A DNA stretch of 18,318 bases from Scatosoma sp045656625 (GTDB lineage: Bacteria; Bacillota; Clostridia; Christensenellales; Borkfalkiaceae), in contig JAZORL010000112.1 of assembly GCA_045656625.1 (NCBI GenBank), positions 1 to 18,318 of the forward strand, given 5' to 3'. Positions 1 through 6,840 of the stretch are shown here, in pieces. The notes below the pieces were generated by a model. That model made no database searches. It was not told the DNA's origin and worked only from the letters and a program-made list of their open reading frames with translations. Both the position numbers and the translations under genes were made by a program. Each line of letters opens with the position of its first letter. Position 1 is the first letter of the stretch.

Positions 1-33
1 AAAAAGAGATATACCAGCGGTATATCTCTTTTT
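1..33. terminator. Bidirectional intrinsic terminator
   Basis: A perfect 15-bp inverted repeat (1-15 and 19-33) with a 3-base loop is flanked by an A-run on the left and a T-run on the right. It can therefore end transcription from either side. On the minus strand it lies three bases past the CCA end of the tRNA-Ser gene and would terminate it. A gene entering from the left cannot be seen. Confidence 0.85.
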
Positions 34-35
34 TA

Positions 36-126
36 TGGCGCAGAGAAGAGGATTCGAACCTCCGGTACGTTTCAGGCGCACACACGATTTCCAATCGTGC
101 TCCTTAAACCACTCAGACATCTCTGC
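36..126 (-). tRNA. tRNA-Ser (anticodon GGA)
   Basis: Read on the minus strand this is a complete class II tRNA of 91 bases including an encoded CCA. The acceptor arms GCAGAGA and TCTCTGC pair perfectly, with G as discriminator base. The anticodon stem CACGA/TCGTG holds the loop TTGGAAA, giving anticodon GGA, which reads the serine codons UCC and UCU. A long variable arm and the T-arm GGAGG-TTCGAAT-CCTCT follow, as expected for a serine tRNA. It has its own promoter-like site upstream and a strong terminator downstream, so it appears to be a single-gene unit. Confidence 0.97.
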
Positions 127-140
127 ATTCAAGCTTATTT

Positions 141-169
141 ATATTACTGTATTTTTTCAAAAAAGGCAA
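141..169 (-). promoter_or_regulatory. Probable promoter of tRNA-Ser
   Basis: On the minus strand a -35 TTGCCT (164-169) and a -10 TAATAT (141-146) are separated by 17 bases. This puts the start point near 134, about 8 bases before the mature tRNA 5' end at 126. Both boxes are imperfect (4 of 6 matches each), but spacing and placement fit a tRNA promoter. Confidence 0.45.
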
Positions 170-221
170 GCGTTTTTGTCAGGATTTATGAAAAATCTTC
201 AAAAAAATTATTTTTATAATC

Positions 222-248
222 AAAGCGGACCGTTTGTCGGTCCGCTTT
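222..248 (-). terminator. Terminator after the DnaD-like gene
   Basis: An 11-bp perfect stem (222-232 with 238-248) encloses a 5-base loop and begins seven bases past the stop codon of the minus-strand DnaD-like gene. On the minus strand the stem is followed by a mixed A/T tract and then a run of seven T (201-207). The T-run is further from the stem than in a textbook terminator. It separates the replication gene from the tRNA-Ser unit. Confidence 0.65.
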
Positions 249-254
249 GTGCGT

Positions 255-1970
255 TTAGTCGTTCACTTTGTAGCAGTCGCAAGCCGTGCCGCTCGGCAAA
301 AAGCCTGTATCCGAGCAACGCTTGCAAACAAATTGCGGGGATAAATCTTCCTCGTTGATTTTGAGGGTTTGCAAAATCGTTTTTCTCTCGCTCAAAAGTT
401 CGAATTTTTCCTTTTCCAAACTCGGGAGCTTTGCGGGCTCGAACACTTCCGCTTTCGCAAGTGCAATTTCCATTTTCGAAAGCAGGGCGGTGATTTCCTT
501 GAAGCGTGCGTTTCCGTTCGCTTTCTTTAAAAATTTGTCCGCTCGCGTTTGCGCCTTTTCACGAAGGAGGGCGTAGTAGCGCTCTCTATCCGCCTTTGCA
601 TTGACTGCTTCCACCGCAGGATTGCTAAACGTTCGTGCGGGAGCTGCGTTTTGCGTGGGGATTTCGCTAAGGGTATAGACGTTCCCATGTTTCCATTCGG
701 AAAGAATTTTATTCATATACGGCACGGGATTGGCGCTCGTTGCGCTCCGTTTTGCCGCTTCTAAAATCATTTCGTCGCTGAATTTCCATTCTCGCCACGT
801 CGCAATCATCGCAAGATTTGCGCTGTTCTTTCTCATACCGCAAAGGGCTTGAATTTTCGTCAAAAGTTTCAGCTCGGAGTTCTTTTCTTTGAGATATTCC
901 TTGACTGCTTCCGCACTCACAAACCCTGATTTGAACATACCATGTACGAGTTCATTCATAGAATCGAAGTCGCCACGTTCCGTTTTCAAGCAGTAGAGCG
1001 CCACGTCCAAAAGGGAGCTTTCGTCGAATCCATAATTATACCATTTTTCGACGTATTCGTCGATATAAGCGGCAGGATTTTGCACTTTCACGCCGAGTTT
1101 TCTGCCCAAACGGAACGTAAGGGATGCGAAAAATTCTCGATCTGCAAGATATTGCTCGATTTCTTTGGCTTGGAGCTTGTTCTTTTGCGCAAGCTCGTCC
1201 AAGGTCAAATCCAACGAAGTCGTGCTGCCCCGTTTGAGCTTTCTTGCCGCTGCGATAATTGCCGTTTTGGCAAAGCCAAGCTTTTCCGTCCATTTCGTAT
1301 AGAGCGCATAATCCGTTTCGTCGGGGGTACGCTGATAAATGGACATTGCGTTATAGATGGCGATTACGTCCCCTTCGTGTGCGTTGTAATTGGAAAGCTC
1401 TTTTTCTACTTGTTCGTAGGTGGTAAAGCCGCCGCTGATAAGCTTTTTCGCTTTATTGAAAACGTAGGAAGGGGAAATTGCTTCGCCCTGCTTATTGATA
1501 CAGTATTCGGTGATAAGTAAAAAGGCTTGGGGCTGAATGTCGTTTTCGTCCAAAAACCGCATATACTTGACGTAGTCGCCTGCGGAAATGAACTTGCCCA
1601 CCTTTTGGAATTTGCGTTGCAATTCCTTGTTGAAATCGGCGTACTGCTCGTGACGGGATTTTTTCGGGCGACCGATCGCCGTTTTTACGGGCAAATACTG
1701 CACCGTCAAAGGCTCTTGGGCGAGGATTTCCACCAAGTCGTAATCTTCCCAAAAAAGGAACGCCGCCTTGATTTGTTCTTCGGAGCATTTCAAGACTTCC
1801 GCCATTGAAGCGACGCTAAAATCAGACGAAACGTTTTCGCAAAGATAAAGTCCGTAAAGGTACACCTTTACGGCGAAGCCGTCCGCTTCGGGCAAATATT
1901 TGGTAATGAATTTGTTTTCGATAATCGTGTAGGAATTATCGTTATCCTTGGAAAAAGAACAAAACGCCAT
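255..1970 (-). CDS. DnaD-domain primosome protein with a C-terminal loader-like zinc motif
   Basis: This 571-residue protein is most likely a primosomal DNA-binding factor that helps load the replicative helicase. Its N-terminus (about 15-100) resembles the winged-helix start of clostridial DnaD-like proteins. A DnaD/DDBH2-like helical domain covers about 365-430 and carries the family signature YxxxIxxxW (Y418, I422, W426). A related pattern, YxxxYxxxW, occurs at 302-310, so the helical unit may be duplicated. Residues about 460-571 resemble the N-terminal region of DnaC/DnaI loaders: helical stretches, then a likely zinc site (C549, C552, C564, C566) with an embedded DTG. The loader's AAA+ domain is absent and the gene ends at a terminator. 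The chosen ATG follows AAGGCGG (1978-1984) by 7 bases. The frame stays open for 116 more codons upstream, but that part crosses the promoter and is unlikely to be coding. The family is certain; the loader-like reading of the tail is inference. Confidence 0.88.
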   Translation of the reverse strand: MAFCSFSKDNDNSYTIIENKFITKYLPEADGFAVKVYLYGLYLCENVSSDFSVASMAEVLKCSEEQIKAAFLFWEDYDLVEILAQEPLTVQYLPVKTAIGRPKKSRHEQYADFNKELQRKFQKVGKFISAGDYVKYMRFLDENDIQPQAFLLITEYCINKQGEAISPSYVFNKAKKLISGGFTTYEQVEKELSNYNAHEGDVIAIYNAMSIYQRTPDETDYALYTKWTEKLGFAKTAIIAAARKLKRGSTTSLDLTLDELAQKNKLQAKEIEQYLADREFFASLTFRLGRKLGVKVQNPAAYIDEYVEKWYNYGFDESSLLDVALYCLKTERGDFDSMNELVHGMFKSGFVSAEAVKEYLKEKNSELKLLTKIQALCGMRKNSANLAMIATWREWKFSDEMILEAAKRSATSANPVPYMNKILSEWKHGNVYTLSEIPTQNAAPARTFSNPAVEAVNAKADRERYYALLREKAQTRADKFLKKANGNARFKEITALLSKMEIALAKAEVFEPAKLPSLEKEKFELLSERKTILQTLKINEEDLSPQFVCKRCSDTGFLPSGTACDCYKVND

Positions 1971-1977
1971 AAAATTA

Positions 1978-1984
1978 CCGCCTT
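1978..1984 (-). promoter_or_regulatory. Shine-Dalgarno site that sets the start of the DnaD-like gene
   Basis: On the minus strand AAGGCGG lies 7 bases before the ATG at 1970-1968. It supports this start over the ATG 348 bases further upstream, which would place coding sequence across the promoter at 2104-2132. Confidence 0.75.
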
Positions 1985-2031
1985 GAAATGTGTAAATTAG
2001 GAAAAATTTTACGCTTTTGAGCGACATTGCC

Positions 2032-2060
2032 TTGCATTTCTGAAAGAAATGGTGTATAAT
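2032..2060 (+). promoter_or_regulatory. Promoter of the hydrolase-fold gene
   Basis: TTGCAT (2032-2037) and a perfect TATAAT (2055-2060) are separated by 17 bases. Transcription would start near 2067, leaving a leader of about 160 bases before the ATG at 2230. The leader overlaps the minus-strand promoter and the first ~30 bases of the opposing transcript. Confidence 0.65.
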
Positions 2061-2103
2061 AATGTAGCAAAATTTTCGCGTAAGCCTAAAAGAACGTACG
2101 TAC

Positions 2104-2132
2104 ATTATACCTGTTTTCGAAGAGAAAAGCAA
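2104..2132 (-). promoter_or_regulatory. Promoter of the DnaD-like gene
   Basis: On the minus strand TTGCTT (2127-2132) and a perfect TATAAT (2104-2109) are separated by 17 bases, with a start point near 2097. The ATG lies about 127 bases downstream at 1970. A short palindromic stretch of alternating ACGT units (2094-2101) sits at the start point and could bind a regulator, though nothing proves this. Confidence 0.65.
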
Positions 2133-2229
2133 GGCGTTTTGGAATACTTTTTCGAGATTTTTCCGAAAAATATACGATCGAACTTTTACGCTCGCGTAAG
2201 CAAAAATAAAAAGCGGTAAGAAACCAGAT

Positions 2230-3930
2230 ATGATTTTAAGCGCAATTTCTCTTTGGAAACAATTTAATACGGGGCTTGTACTCAATGCGAGCGAATGGGG
2301 TTTTGAGAATAAGGACAATGGGGTATTCCACCACGCGACTTATCACGGTCACGAGGCGAAGGATGGCAGGGTGCGCATCTACGCACGTTTCGCGCGCCCG
2401 CATGGGAAGGAAAAAACGCCTGCCGTGCTCCTTTTGCCCGACGTTGGGAAAACCTACGACGAGGAATTGATGGGGTATTTTTTGGAGCGTGGTTATGCGG
2501 TGTTGATGCCCGATTATAGCGGTAAAATGTCCACCGATCCCGAAGGGGTAATGCGCACGATTTATCCGTCTTCTTTGAGTTATGGCAACTATGAGAAAGC
2601 GCAAGGGCTTTTTAGCATGGAAAACACGACGCCCGATAAGACGACCTGGATTGAATGGGCGTACGTTGCGCTGTACTCCCTCAAATATTTGAAAGAACGT
2701 GAGGATATCTCTAACGTGGGGATTGTCGGTGTGCGTATGGGGGGCGAAATCGCTTGGCACGCAATGCTTTCCCCCGACGTGAAATGCGGCGTACCCATCA
2801 ATGCAACGGGTTGGAACTCTTTTATGAGTATCGCCAAATTCGGCGATAACGTCAAGCAAAATTTGAGCGATGAAACGCGTGCGCACATAGCGGCTGTGGA
2901 AGCGCAGTCCTACGCGCCTTACGTAAAATGTCCCGTTTTAATGCTTTGTGCACTCCGTGACGAGCGTTTTGATTGCGACCGTGCTTACGATACCTATTCT
3001 CGTATCGGCGGCAAGGAAGATCACGCGCTGGTGTACTCGCCCGAAAGTGGGGCGTGTATCGGTCCGAACGGACTTTTTGATATGGATCTGTTCTTGGAAA
3101 GGAACTTAAAGGGCAGAGAAATTTATATTCCCGACACCTTAAACGTGACGATAGGCGAAGGGGAAAACGGCTTGGATATTACGGTGCATTGCGATAAAGA
3201 AGGGCTTTTAGAAGAGGCGGGCGTTTATTACGCAGAAGCGGACGTGCGCACAAAGCCTGCTTATCGGGAATGGCGTCAAATCGCAAAAATCGACGGTCGT
3301 TCAGTGAAGAACAGCACGGCGCATTGTACGGTAAAACCGTTTGCAGGTGCGAGTGCGGTGTTCGTCTATGCTTATGCGAAATATATCAACGGCTTTAAGG
3401 TTATGTCGAAAATCGTATCCAAGCGTTTGACGAACGTGCAAAGCAATGCGGTGAAGAGCCGTATGCTTTTCCAGGGCAAGGAAATGGACACCTTCGGCGT
3501 AGCACAACACGAGGATTATTCCATTGGCGGTATTTTCTTGGAGCGTGAAGCAATTCCGAAAAAGGTGATAGGGTACGGCGGCATTTACGGTGCGTACTCG
3601 GTGGGCGGTATCAAGACCTATAAAATCAGTTCGCCTCGCTATATCCCCGATGAAAACGCTTTCTTGGAGTTCGACGCCTACTCGGCGGTATCGCAGGATT
3701 TGAAGATTTCGATCGAGGTAGCGGACATGGGCGCAAGCTCGGAGCTGTATAGCTACGAAGTGTTTGTACAAGGCGGCGGGAAATGGAAGAGAATGATTCT
3801 CAAAGCGGCGGACTTCAAGGGAGAAAAGAGCGGAATGCCCTTGACGAATTTTTCTAACGGGAGTGCGCTTTTGTTTGATTGCGCAGGCGAGGAAACGGAG
3901 TTCGCAATTACGAACATACTGTGGCTCTAA
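2230..3930 (+). CDS. Alpha/beta-hydrolase-fold protein lacking the usual nucleophile, with beta-sandwich tail
   Basis: This 566-residue protein has no obvious signal peptide. Residues about 40-295 follow the alpha/beta-hydrolase order seen in dienelactone-hydrolase and acyl-esterase relatives: strand AVLLLP (65-70), then strand VLMPDYSG (91-98), then the nucleophile-elbow segment GIVGVRMGG (164-172). In active members the elbow reads GxSxG; here the Ser position is Arg169. A candidate acid lies at D244 or D248. His265 follows it but is not in a clear catalytic-loop context. Residues about 300-566 look like one or two beta-sandwich domains resembling carbohydrate-binding or CIA30-type galactose-binding folds. 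It may be a non-catalytic binding protein or a divergent enzyme; substrate and exact family are unknown. The start ATG follows a weak AAGCGGTAAG site. A tandem repeat begins right after the stop. Confidence 0.75.
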   Translation: MILSAISLWKQFNTGLVLNASEWGFENKDNGVFHHATYHGHEAKDGRVRIYARFARPHGKEKTPAVLLLPDVGKTYDEELMGYFLERGYAVLMPDYSGKMSTDPEGVMRTIYPSSLSYGNYEKAQGLFSMENTTPDKTTWIEWAYVALYSLKYLKEREDISNVGIVGVRMGGEIAWHAMLSPDVKCGVPINATGWNSFMSIAKFGDNVKQNLSDETRAHIAAVEAQSYAPYVKCPVLMLCALRDERFDCDRAYDTYSRIGGKEDHALVYSPESGACIGPNGLFDMDLFLERNLKGREIYIPDTLNVTIGEGENGLDITVHCDKEGLLEEAGVYYAEADVRTKPAYREWRQIAKIDGRSVKNSTAHCTVKPFAGASAVFVYAYAKYINGFKVMSKIVSKRLTNVQSNAVKSRMLFQGKEMDTFGVAQHEDYSIGGIFLEREAIPKKVIGYGGIYGAYSVGGIKTYKISSPRYIPDENAFLEFDAYSAVSQDLKISIEVADMGASSELYSYEVFVQGGGKWKRMILKAADFKGEKSGMPLTNFSNGSALLFDCAGEETEFAITNILWL

Positions 3931-3933
3931 CAA

Positions 3934-4141
3934 GGCTGAGCCTTGACCCAATCTTAGCGTCTTTCCGCACGTTTTTTAACGGGCGGCGCGTCTGCTTTGG
4001 GCGGCGTGTATGAAACGAGTTTTTTGAAGGGGCTGAGCCTTGACCCAATCTTAGTGCGTTTCCGTACGTTTTTCAACGGGCGGCGTGTCTGCTTTGGGCG
4101 GTGCATAGGAAAGGAGTTTTTTGGAAGGGCTGAGCCTTGAC
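3934..4141. repeat. 97-bp intergenic tandem repeat, 2.1 copies
   Basis: Two full units (3934-4030 and 4031-4127) and the first 14 bases of a third (4128-4141) repeat with a period of exactly 97 bases. The units differ by scattered substitutions, for example CGTCTTTCCGCACG versus TGCGTTTCCGTACG. Each begins with GGCTGAGCC, and in the first this is part of a 15-base palindrome centred on G3938. Because 97 is not a multiple of three, the two units would be read in different frames. This argues against a protein repeat, although the minus strand is open across them. This repeat fills most of the 236-base gap between the hydrolase-fold gene and the DUF951 gene. Confidence 0.9.
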
Positions 4142-4166
4142 TAAACGGCGAGCAATAAAAACGATT

Positions 4167-4346
4167 ATGCAAATTGACGATAAAATTACCTTAAAAAAGA
4201 TACACCCGTGCGGCGGTAAGGAATGGAAAATCACAAGAATTGGCGCGGATATAAAGCTCCAATGCCTTACTTGTGGTAAGTACGTAAACTTAACGCGTGA
4301 CGAGCTTAAAAAGCGCGCGGCAAGCGAGGTAGGGGAAAAGGAGTAA
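4167..4346 (+). CDS. DUF951 family small protein
   Basis: This 59-residue protein matches the DUF951 pattern common in Firmicutes: an N-terminal beta-rich part, then HPCGG.EW, then the RIGAD..L.C..CG core, with C13, C33 and C36 as likely metal-ligand candidates. The family is small, conserved and of unknown biochemical role; a KOW/SH3-like or nucleic-acid-binding fold has been suggested from such short beta-rich patterns. The ATG lies 25 bases past the truncated third copy of the tandem repeat and lacks a good Shine-Dalgarno site. A TTG at 4137 in the same frame would add 10 residues, but those come from the repeat. The signal peptidase gene starts 2 bases after its stop, so the two genes are very probably co-transcribed. 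Confidence 0.85.
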   Translation: MQIDDKITLKKIHPCGGKEWKITRIGADIKLQCLTCGKYVNLTRDELKKRAASEVGEKE

Positions 4347-4348
4347 AC

Positions 4349-5011
4349 GTGAATACGAGAGATTTACGAGAAAGTGAATTATATAGACGCCGGTTTGGGG
4401 AAAAGCAAAGCTCCTGGGGGTGGTTGATCGTCGTAGCGTTTTGCTGTATTTTGGCGGTCTTTGGCGTGAGGTATTATTTTACGAGCCATTACGGCGGCGT
4501 CGTGGTGGACGGTGCGTCGATGGACAAGACCCTTGCGGACGGACAACAGTTGCTGATGGAGTACGTGGACGACGGCAGGGAAGCAAAGCGTGGCGATATT
4601 ATTGTTTTGGACGTGAGCAAACACCCCGAAATCGTGGAGTACAATAAAGCGCATCCCAACAATCAAGTTTCCTTTTTAATCAAGCGCTTGATTGCGATTG
4701 AAGGGGACGTGGTAATGTGTACAGATGGGCAAATTTCTATTTGCTATGCAGGTACGTCGGAATGGGTGCTTTTGGATGAGCCGTACGCCTATTATAGGAA
4801 CCGTGAAATCTATGATTTCAAAGAACCCTACGTCGTAGGGGAAAACGAGATTTTCTTCCTTGGCGACAATCGGAATATCAGTCTGGATAGCCGCTACAAC
4901 GAGGGGTATTCGCACTTGAAGGACGGCTTATATACCTTTGATGAAATTTATGGGATTGTACCCGATTGGGCGGTCAAATACCGCAAATTCTTTGATTTTT
5001 TGCTTTTCTAA
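4349..5011 (+). CDS. lepB: Signal peptidase I (type I, Gram-positive form)
   Basis: This 220-residue membrane-anchored peptidase cleaves signal peptides from exported proteins. A short basic N-terminus precedes one membrane helix (about 24-44), and the catalytic domain lies outside. The serine nucleophile is S57 in GASM and the general base is K112 in IKRLIA. The GDNR box is at 172-175, followed by S178 and the DSR at 180-182. Two positions are atypical: the first box reads SMDKTL rather than SMxPTL, and the lysine box reads IAIEGD where GLPGD is usual. The central 83-110 region carries a longer insertion. The start is GTG, 5 bases after AAGGAG (4338-4343), which overlaps the end of the DUF951 gene. 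The two genes are translationally close. Function is inferred from the complete set of catalytic residues. Confidence 0.9.
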   Translation: MNTRDLRESELYRRRFGEKQSSWGWLIVVAFCCILAVFGVRYYFTSHYGGVVVDGASMDKTLADGQQLLMEYVDDGREAKRGDIIVLDVSKHPEIVEYNKAHPNNQVSFLIKRLIAIEGDVVMCTDGQISICYAGTSEWVLLDEPYAYYRNREIYDFKEPYVVGENEIFFLGDNRNISLDSRYNEGYSHLKDGLYTFDEIYGIVPDWAVKYRKFFDFLLF

Positions 5012-5035
5012 ACGAGAAGAAAGGAGTGAATAATT

Positions 5036-5881
5036 ATGAAAATTCGTATTACGTCGGATAGCACTTGTGACTTAAACAATTTGGTAGAAGAACGCGGCAT
5101 TGGCATTTTGCCCTTGCAGGTGACGTTGGACGATAAGTCCTATCGTGACGGTGTGGACATTACGCCTACCGACATTTTTAACTTTGTCAAGGAAACGGGT
5201 ATTTTGCCCAAGACGAGCGCGCCGAGTATCGGCGATTATGAGGACTTTTTCAAGGCGGAATTGGAATCGGGCTACGATTGCTTAATCCATTTCAATATTT
5301 CGGCAAAGAGTTCGGGTTCGCACAATATGGCAAAGCAGGCGGCGGAAAGCTTTGGCGGCAAGGTGCGCGTTATCGATTCCAAAGCCCTTTCAACGGGGCA
5401 AGGCTTGCTGGTTATGAAGGCGGCGGATTTGCGCGACGAGGGCAAGAGTGCGGACGAAATCGAAGAAGAGATTTTGGCGTTGCGTGCAAAGGTGAATACG
5501 TCCTTCGTGCCCGATAGCTTGGATTATTTGCACAAGGGTGGCAGAGTGTCTGGTATGGTCAAGACGGTGGCTGCGATGTTCAAAATCCACCCTTTGATTT
5601 ATATGGAAGACGGTCAGCTCGTGCCTGGCAAGAAATATCGCGGCAAGCCCGAGTTTTACTTAAAGCAGTACGTAGAGGATTTGAAAAATCAATATCCTGA
5701 GTATGATAAGACTCGTTGTTTTATCACCCACTCCACAGCGGATCAAGCGTTCGTGGACGCGGCGAAAGAGAAGGTGGCGGAATTGTTCGAGTTTGACGAA
5801 GTAATCGAAACGGTTGCAGGGTCGATTGTCACGAGCCATTGCGGTAAAAATACGCTCGGCGTACTTTTCATCACGAAATAA
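5036..5881 (+). CDS. DegV family fatty-acid-binding protein
   Basis: At 281 residues this is full length for the DegV (EDD fold) family. The N-terminal motif SDSTCDL (7-13) is followed by the ligand-site segment PKTSAPS (58-64). The central NISAKSSGS (88-95) and the SLDYLHKGGRVS box (161-172) are hallmarks, and the C-terminal SHCG...GVLF pattern (267-278) completes the family. Proteins of this family bind a fatty acid, and some (FakB) hand it to the kinase FakA for phosphorylation. No fakA is visible here, so the partner is unknown. A strong AAAGGAG lies upstream of the ATG, 24 bases after the signal peptidase stop. Confidence 0.93.
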   Translation: MKIRITSDSTCDLNNLVEERGIGILPLQVTLDDKSYRDGVDITPTDIFNFVKETGILPKTSAPSIGDYEDFFKAELESGYDCLIHFNISAKSSGSHNMAKQAAESFGGKVRVIDSKALSTGQGLLVMKAADLRDEGKSADEIEEEILALRAKVNTSFVPDSLDYLHKGGRVSGMVKTVAAMFKIHPLIYMEDGQLVPGKKYRGKPEFYLKQYVEDLKNQYPEYDKTRCFITHSTADQAFVDAAKEKVAELFEFDEVIETVAGSIVTSHCGKNTLGVLFITK

Positions 5882-5899
5882 AAGGGGAAGAAAAAAGAC

Positions 5900-6514
5900 A
5901 TGGTTTCCGTATACAATGATGCGTATTTTTTGAAAACCTATAAGCAAAAGAGAAAAATCTTTTGGTTTTTTATGGCAATTACCTTTGCCTATTTGGCTTT
6001 AAGCCTTGTTTGTTGGATTTATTATATGGGTTTGCCCTACGGTTCTTCGCAAGCAAAACCGATGAAGTGGACGGTGTATCTTGCTACGGTGGTGTATATT
6101 GTGTTCGCCTTCCCGTACTTGGCGATCAAGTGGAGCAGAGTGAGAAGATATTATCGAATGCTCACCTACGTTTCGGAAGGTTTGAAAAACGAAGAAAAGA
6201 ACTATTTCTATTGTTTTGATGAAAAGAGCCTGCAAAAGGATAATATCGACGTAATGTCCTGCGTGTTTGAAACGTGGAACAAAAAGAAGCAGGAATGGAG
6301 AGAACGTGAAGCTTGGTTTGATCCCGAAATGCCTTTGCCTGAGTTTGACAGCGGCGATTACGTGCAGTATATCGTGCAAAGCAACTTTGTAATTCAGTAC
6401 CATATTATCACGAAAAAGGCGCTGGAATTCGAGGAAGTGGACGAGGATTATCAAGAATCCTTAGAATCCGTCAAAGAAACGGAAAAATTGATTGAGAAAA
6501 CAACGGAAGAATAA
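5900..6514 (+). CDS. Two-helix membrane protein of unknown function
   Basis: I do not recognise a named family. The 204-residue protein has a short N-terminus with several Lys/Arg before the first membrane helix (about 20-43), a short loop, a second helix (about 57-76), and a basic stretch (KWSRVRRYYR, 77-86). This layout predicts that both ends face the cytoplasm. The cytoplasmic part (about 87-204) is mixed alpha/beta in appearance and ends in a strongly acidic tail (about 174-204). It starts 18 bases after the DegV stop behind an AGGGGA site and is followed 38 bases later by the ACT gene, so it probably belongs to the same transcript. No catalytic motif is visible. Confidence 0.7.
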   Translation: MVSVYNDAYFLKTYKQKRKIFWFFMAITFAYLALSLVCWIYYMGLPYGSSQAKPMKWTVYLATVVYIVFAFPYLAIKWSRVRRYYRMLTYVSEGLKNEEKNYFYCFDEKSLQKDNIDVMSCVFETWNKKKQEWREREAWFDPEMPLPEFDSGDYVQYIVQSNFVIQYHIITKKALEFEEVDEDYQESLESVKETEKLIEKTTEE

Positions 6515-6552
6515 GCTGGATATTGAGAGAAAAAGAAAGGAGAAACATAAGT

Positions 6553-6822
6553 ATGAGAGCAGTCGTCACCGTCACGGGTAAAGACAAGAAGGGTATCATT
6601 GCAAAGGTCAGCGCATTTTTAGCGGAGAGAGGCGTAAATATCGAAGATATTTCCCAAACGATTATGGGGGAATATTTTGCGATGATTATGATCGTGGATA
6701 TGAGCGAAGCAAAGACGGAGCTTTCCGTGCTCGCAAAAGAATGTGCGGAAATGGGCAAACAAATCGGTATGGCGATTTATATGCAGCATGAAGACATCTT
6801 CAACGCAATGCATAACGTATAA
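6553..6822 (+). CDS. ACT-domain regulatory protein, UPF0237 family
   Basis: This 89-residue protein is a single ACT domain: beta strand AVVTVTG, the GxxxKVS helix, NIEDISQ, and the strands around FAMIMIVDM. ACT domains usually sense small ligands such as amino acids. UPF0237 proteins are typically encoded directly before a UPF0210 protein, as here, which suggests a two-component functional pair whose activity is still unclear. The ATG at 6553 follows AAAGGAG (6536-6542) by 10 bases. An earlier in-frame alternative at 6523 would add ten residues upstream of this site and is less likely. The partner gene begins 18 bases after the stop. Confidence 0.92.
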   Translation: MRAVVTVTGKDKKGIIAKVSAFLAERGVNIEDISQTIMGEYFAMIMIVDMSEAKTELSVLAKECAEMGKQIGMAIYMQHEDIFNAMHNV

Positions 6823-6840
6823 GGCGTAGGGAGATATAAT

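Noticed and set aside
35..358. Plus-strand open frame across the start of the window
   Set aside because: It runs through the tRNA-Ser gene and the terminator and overlaps the end of the DnaD-like gene; it is a by-product.
1971..2318. N-terminal extension of the DnaD-like protein by 116 residues
   Set aside because: It crosses the promoter at 2104-2132 and the opposite promoter, has no Shine-Dalgarno site, and does not look like DnaD; the ATG at 1970 has AAGGCGG at the right distance.
3954..4172. Minus-strand open frame over the 97-bp repeats
   Set aside because: The repeat period is not a multiple of three, so the two units are read differently, and no ribosome site or family match exists.
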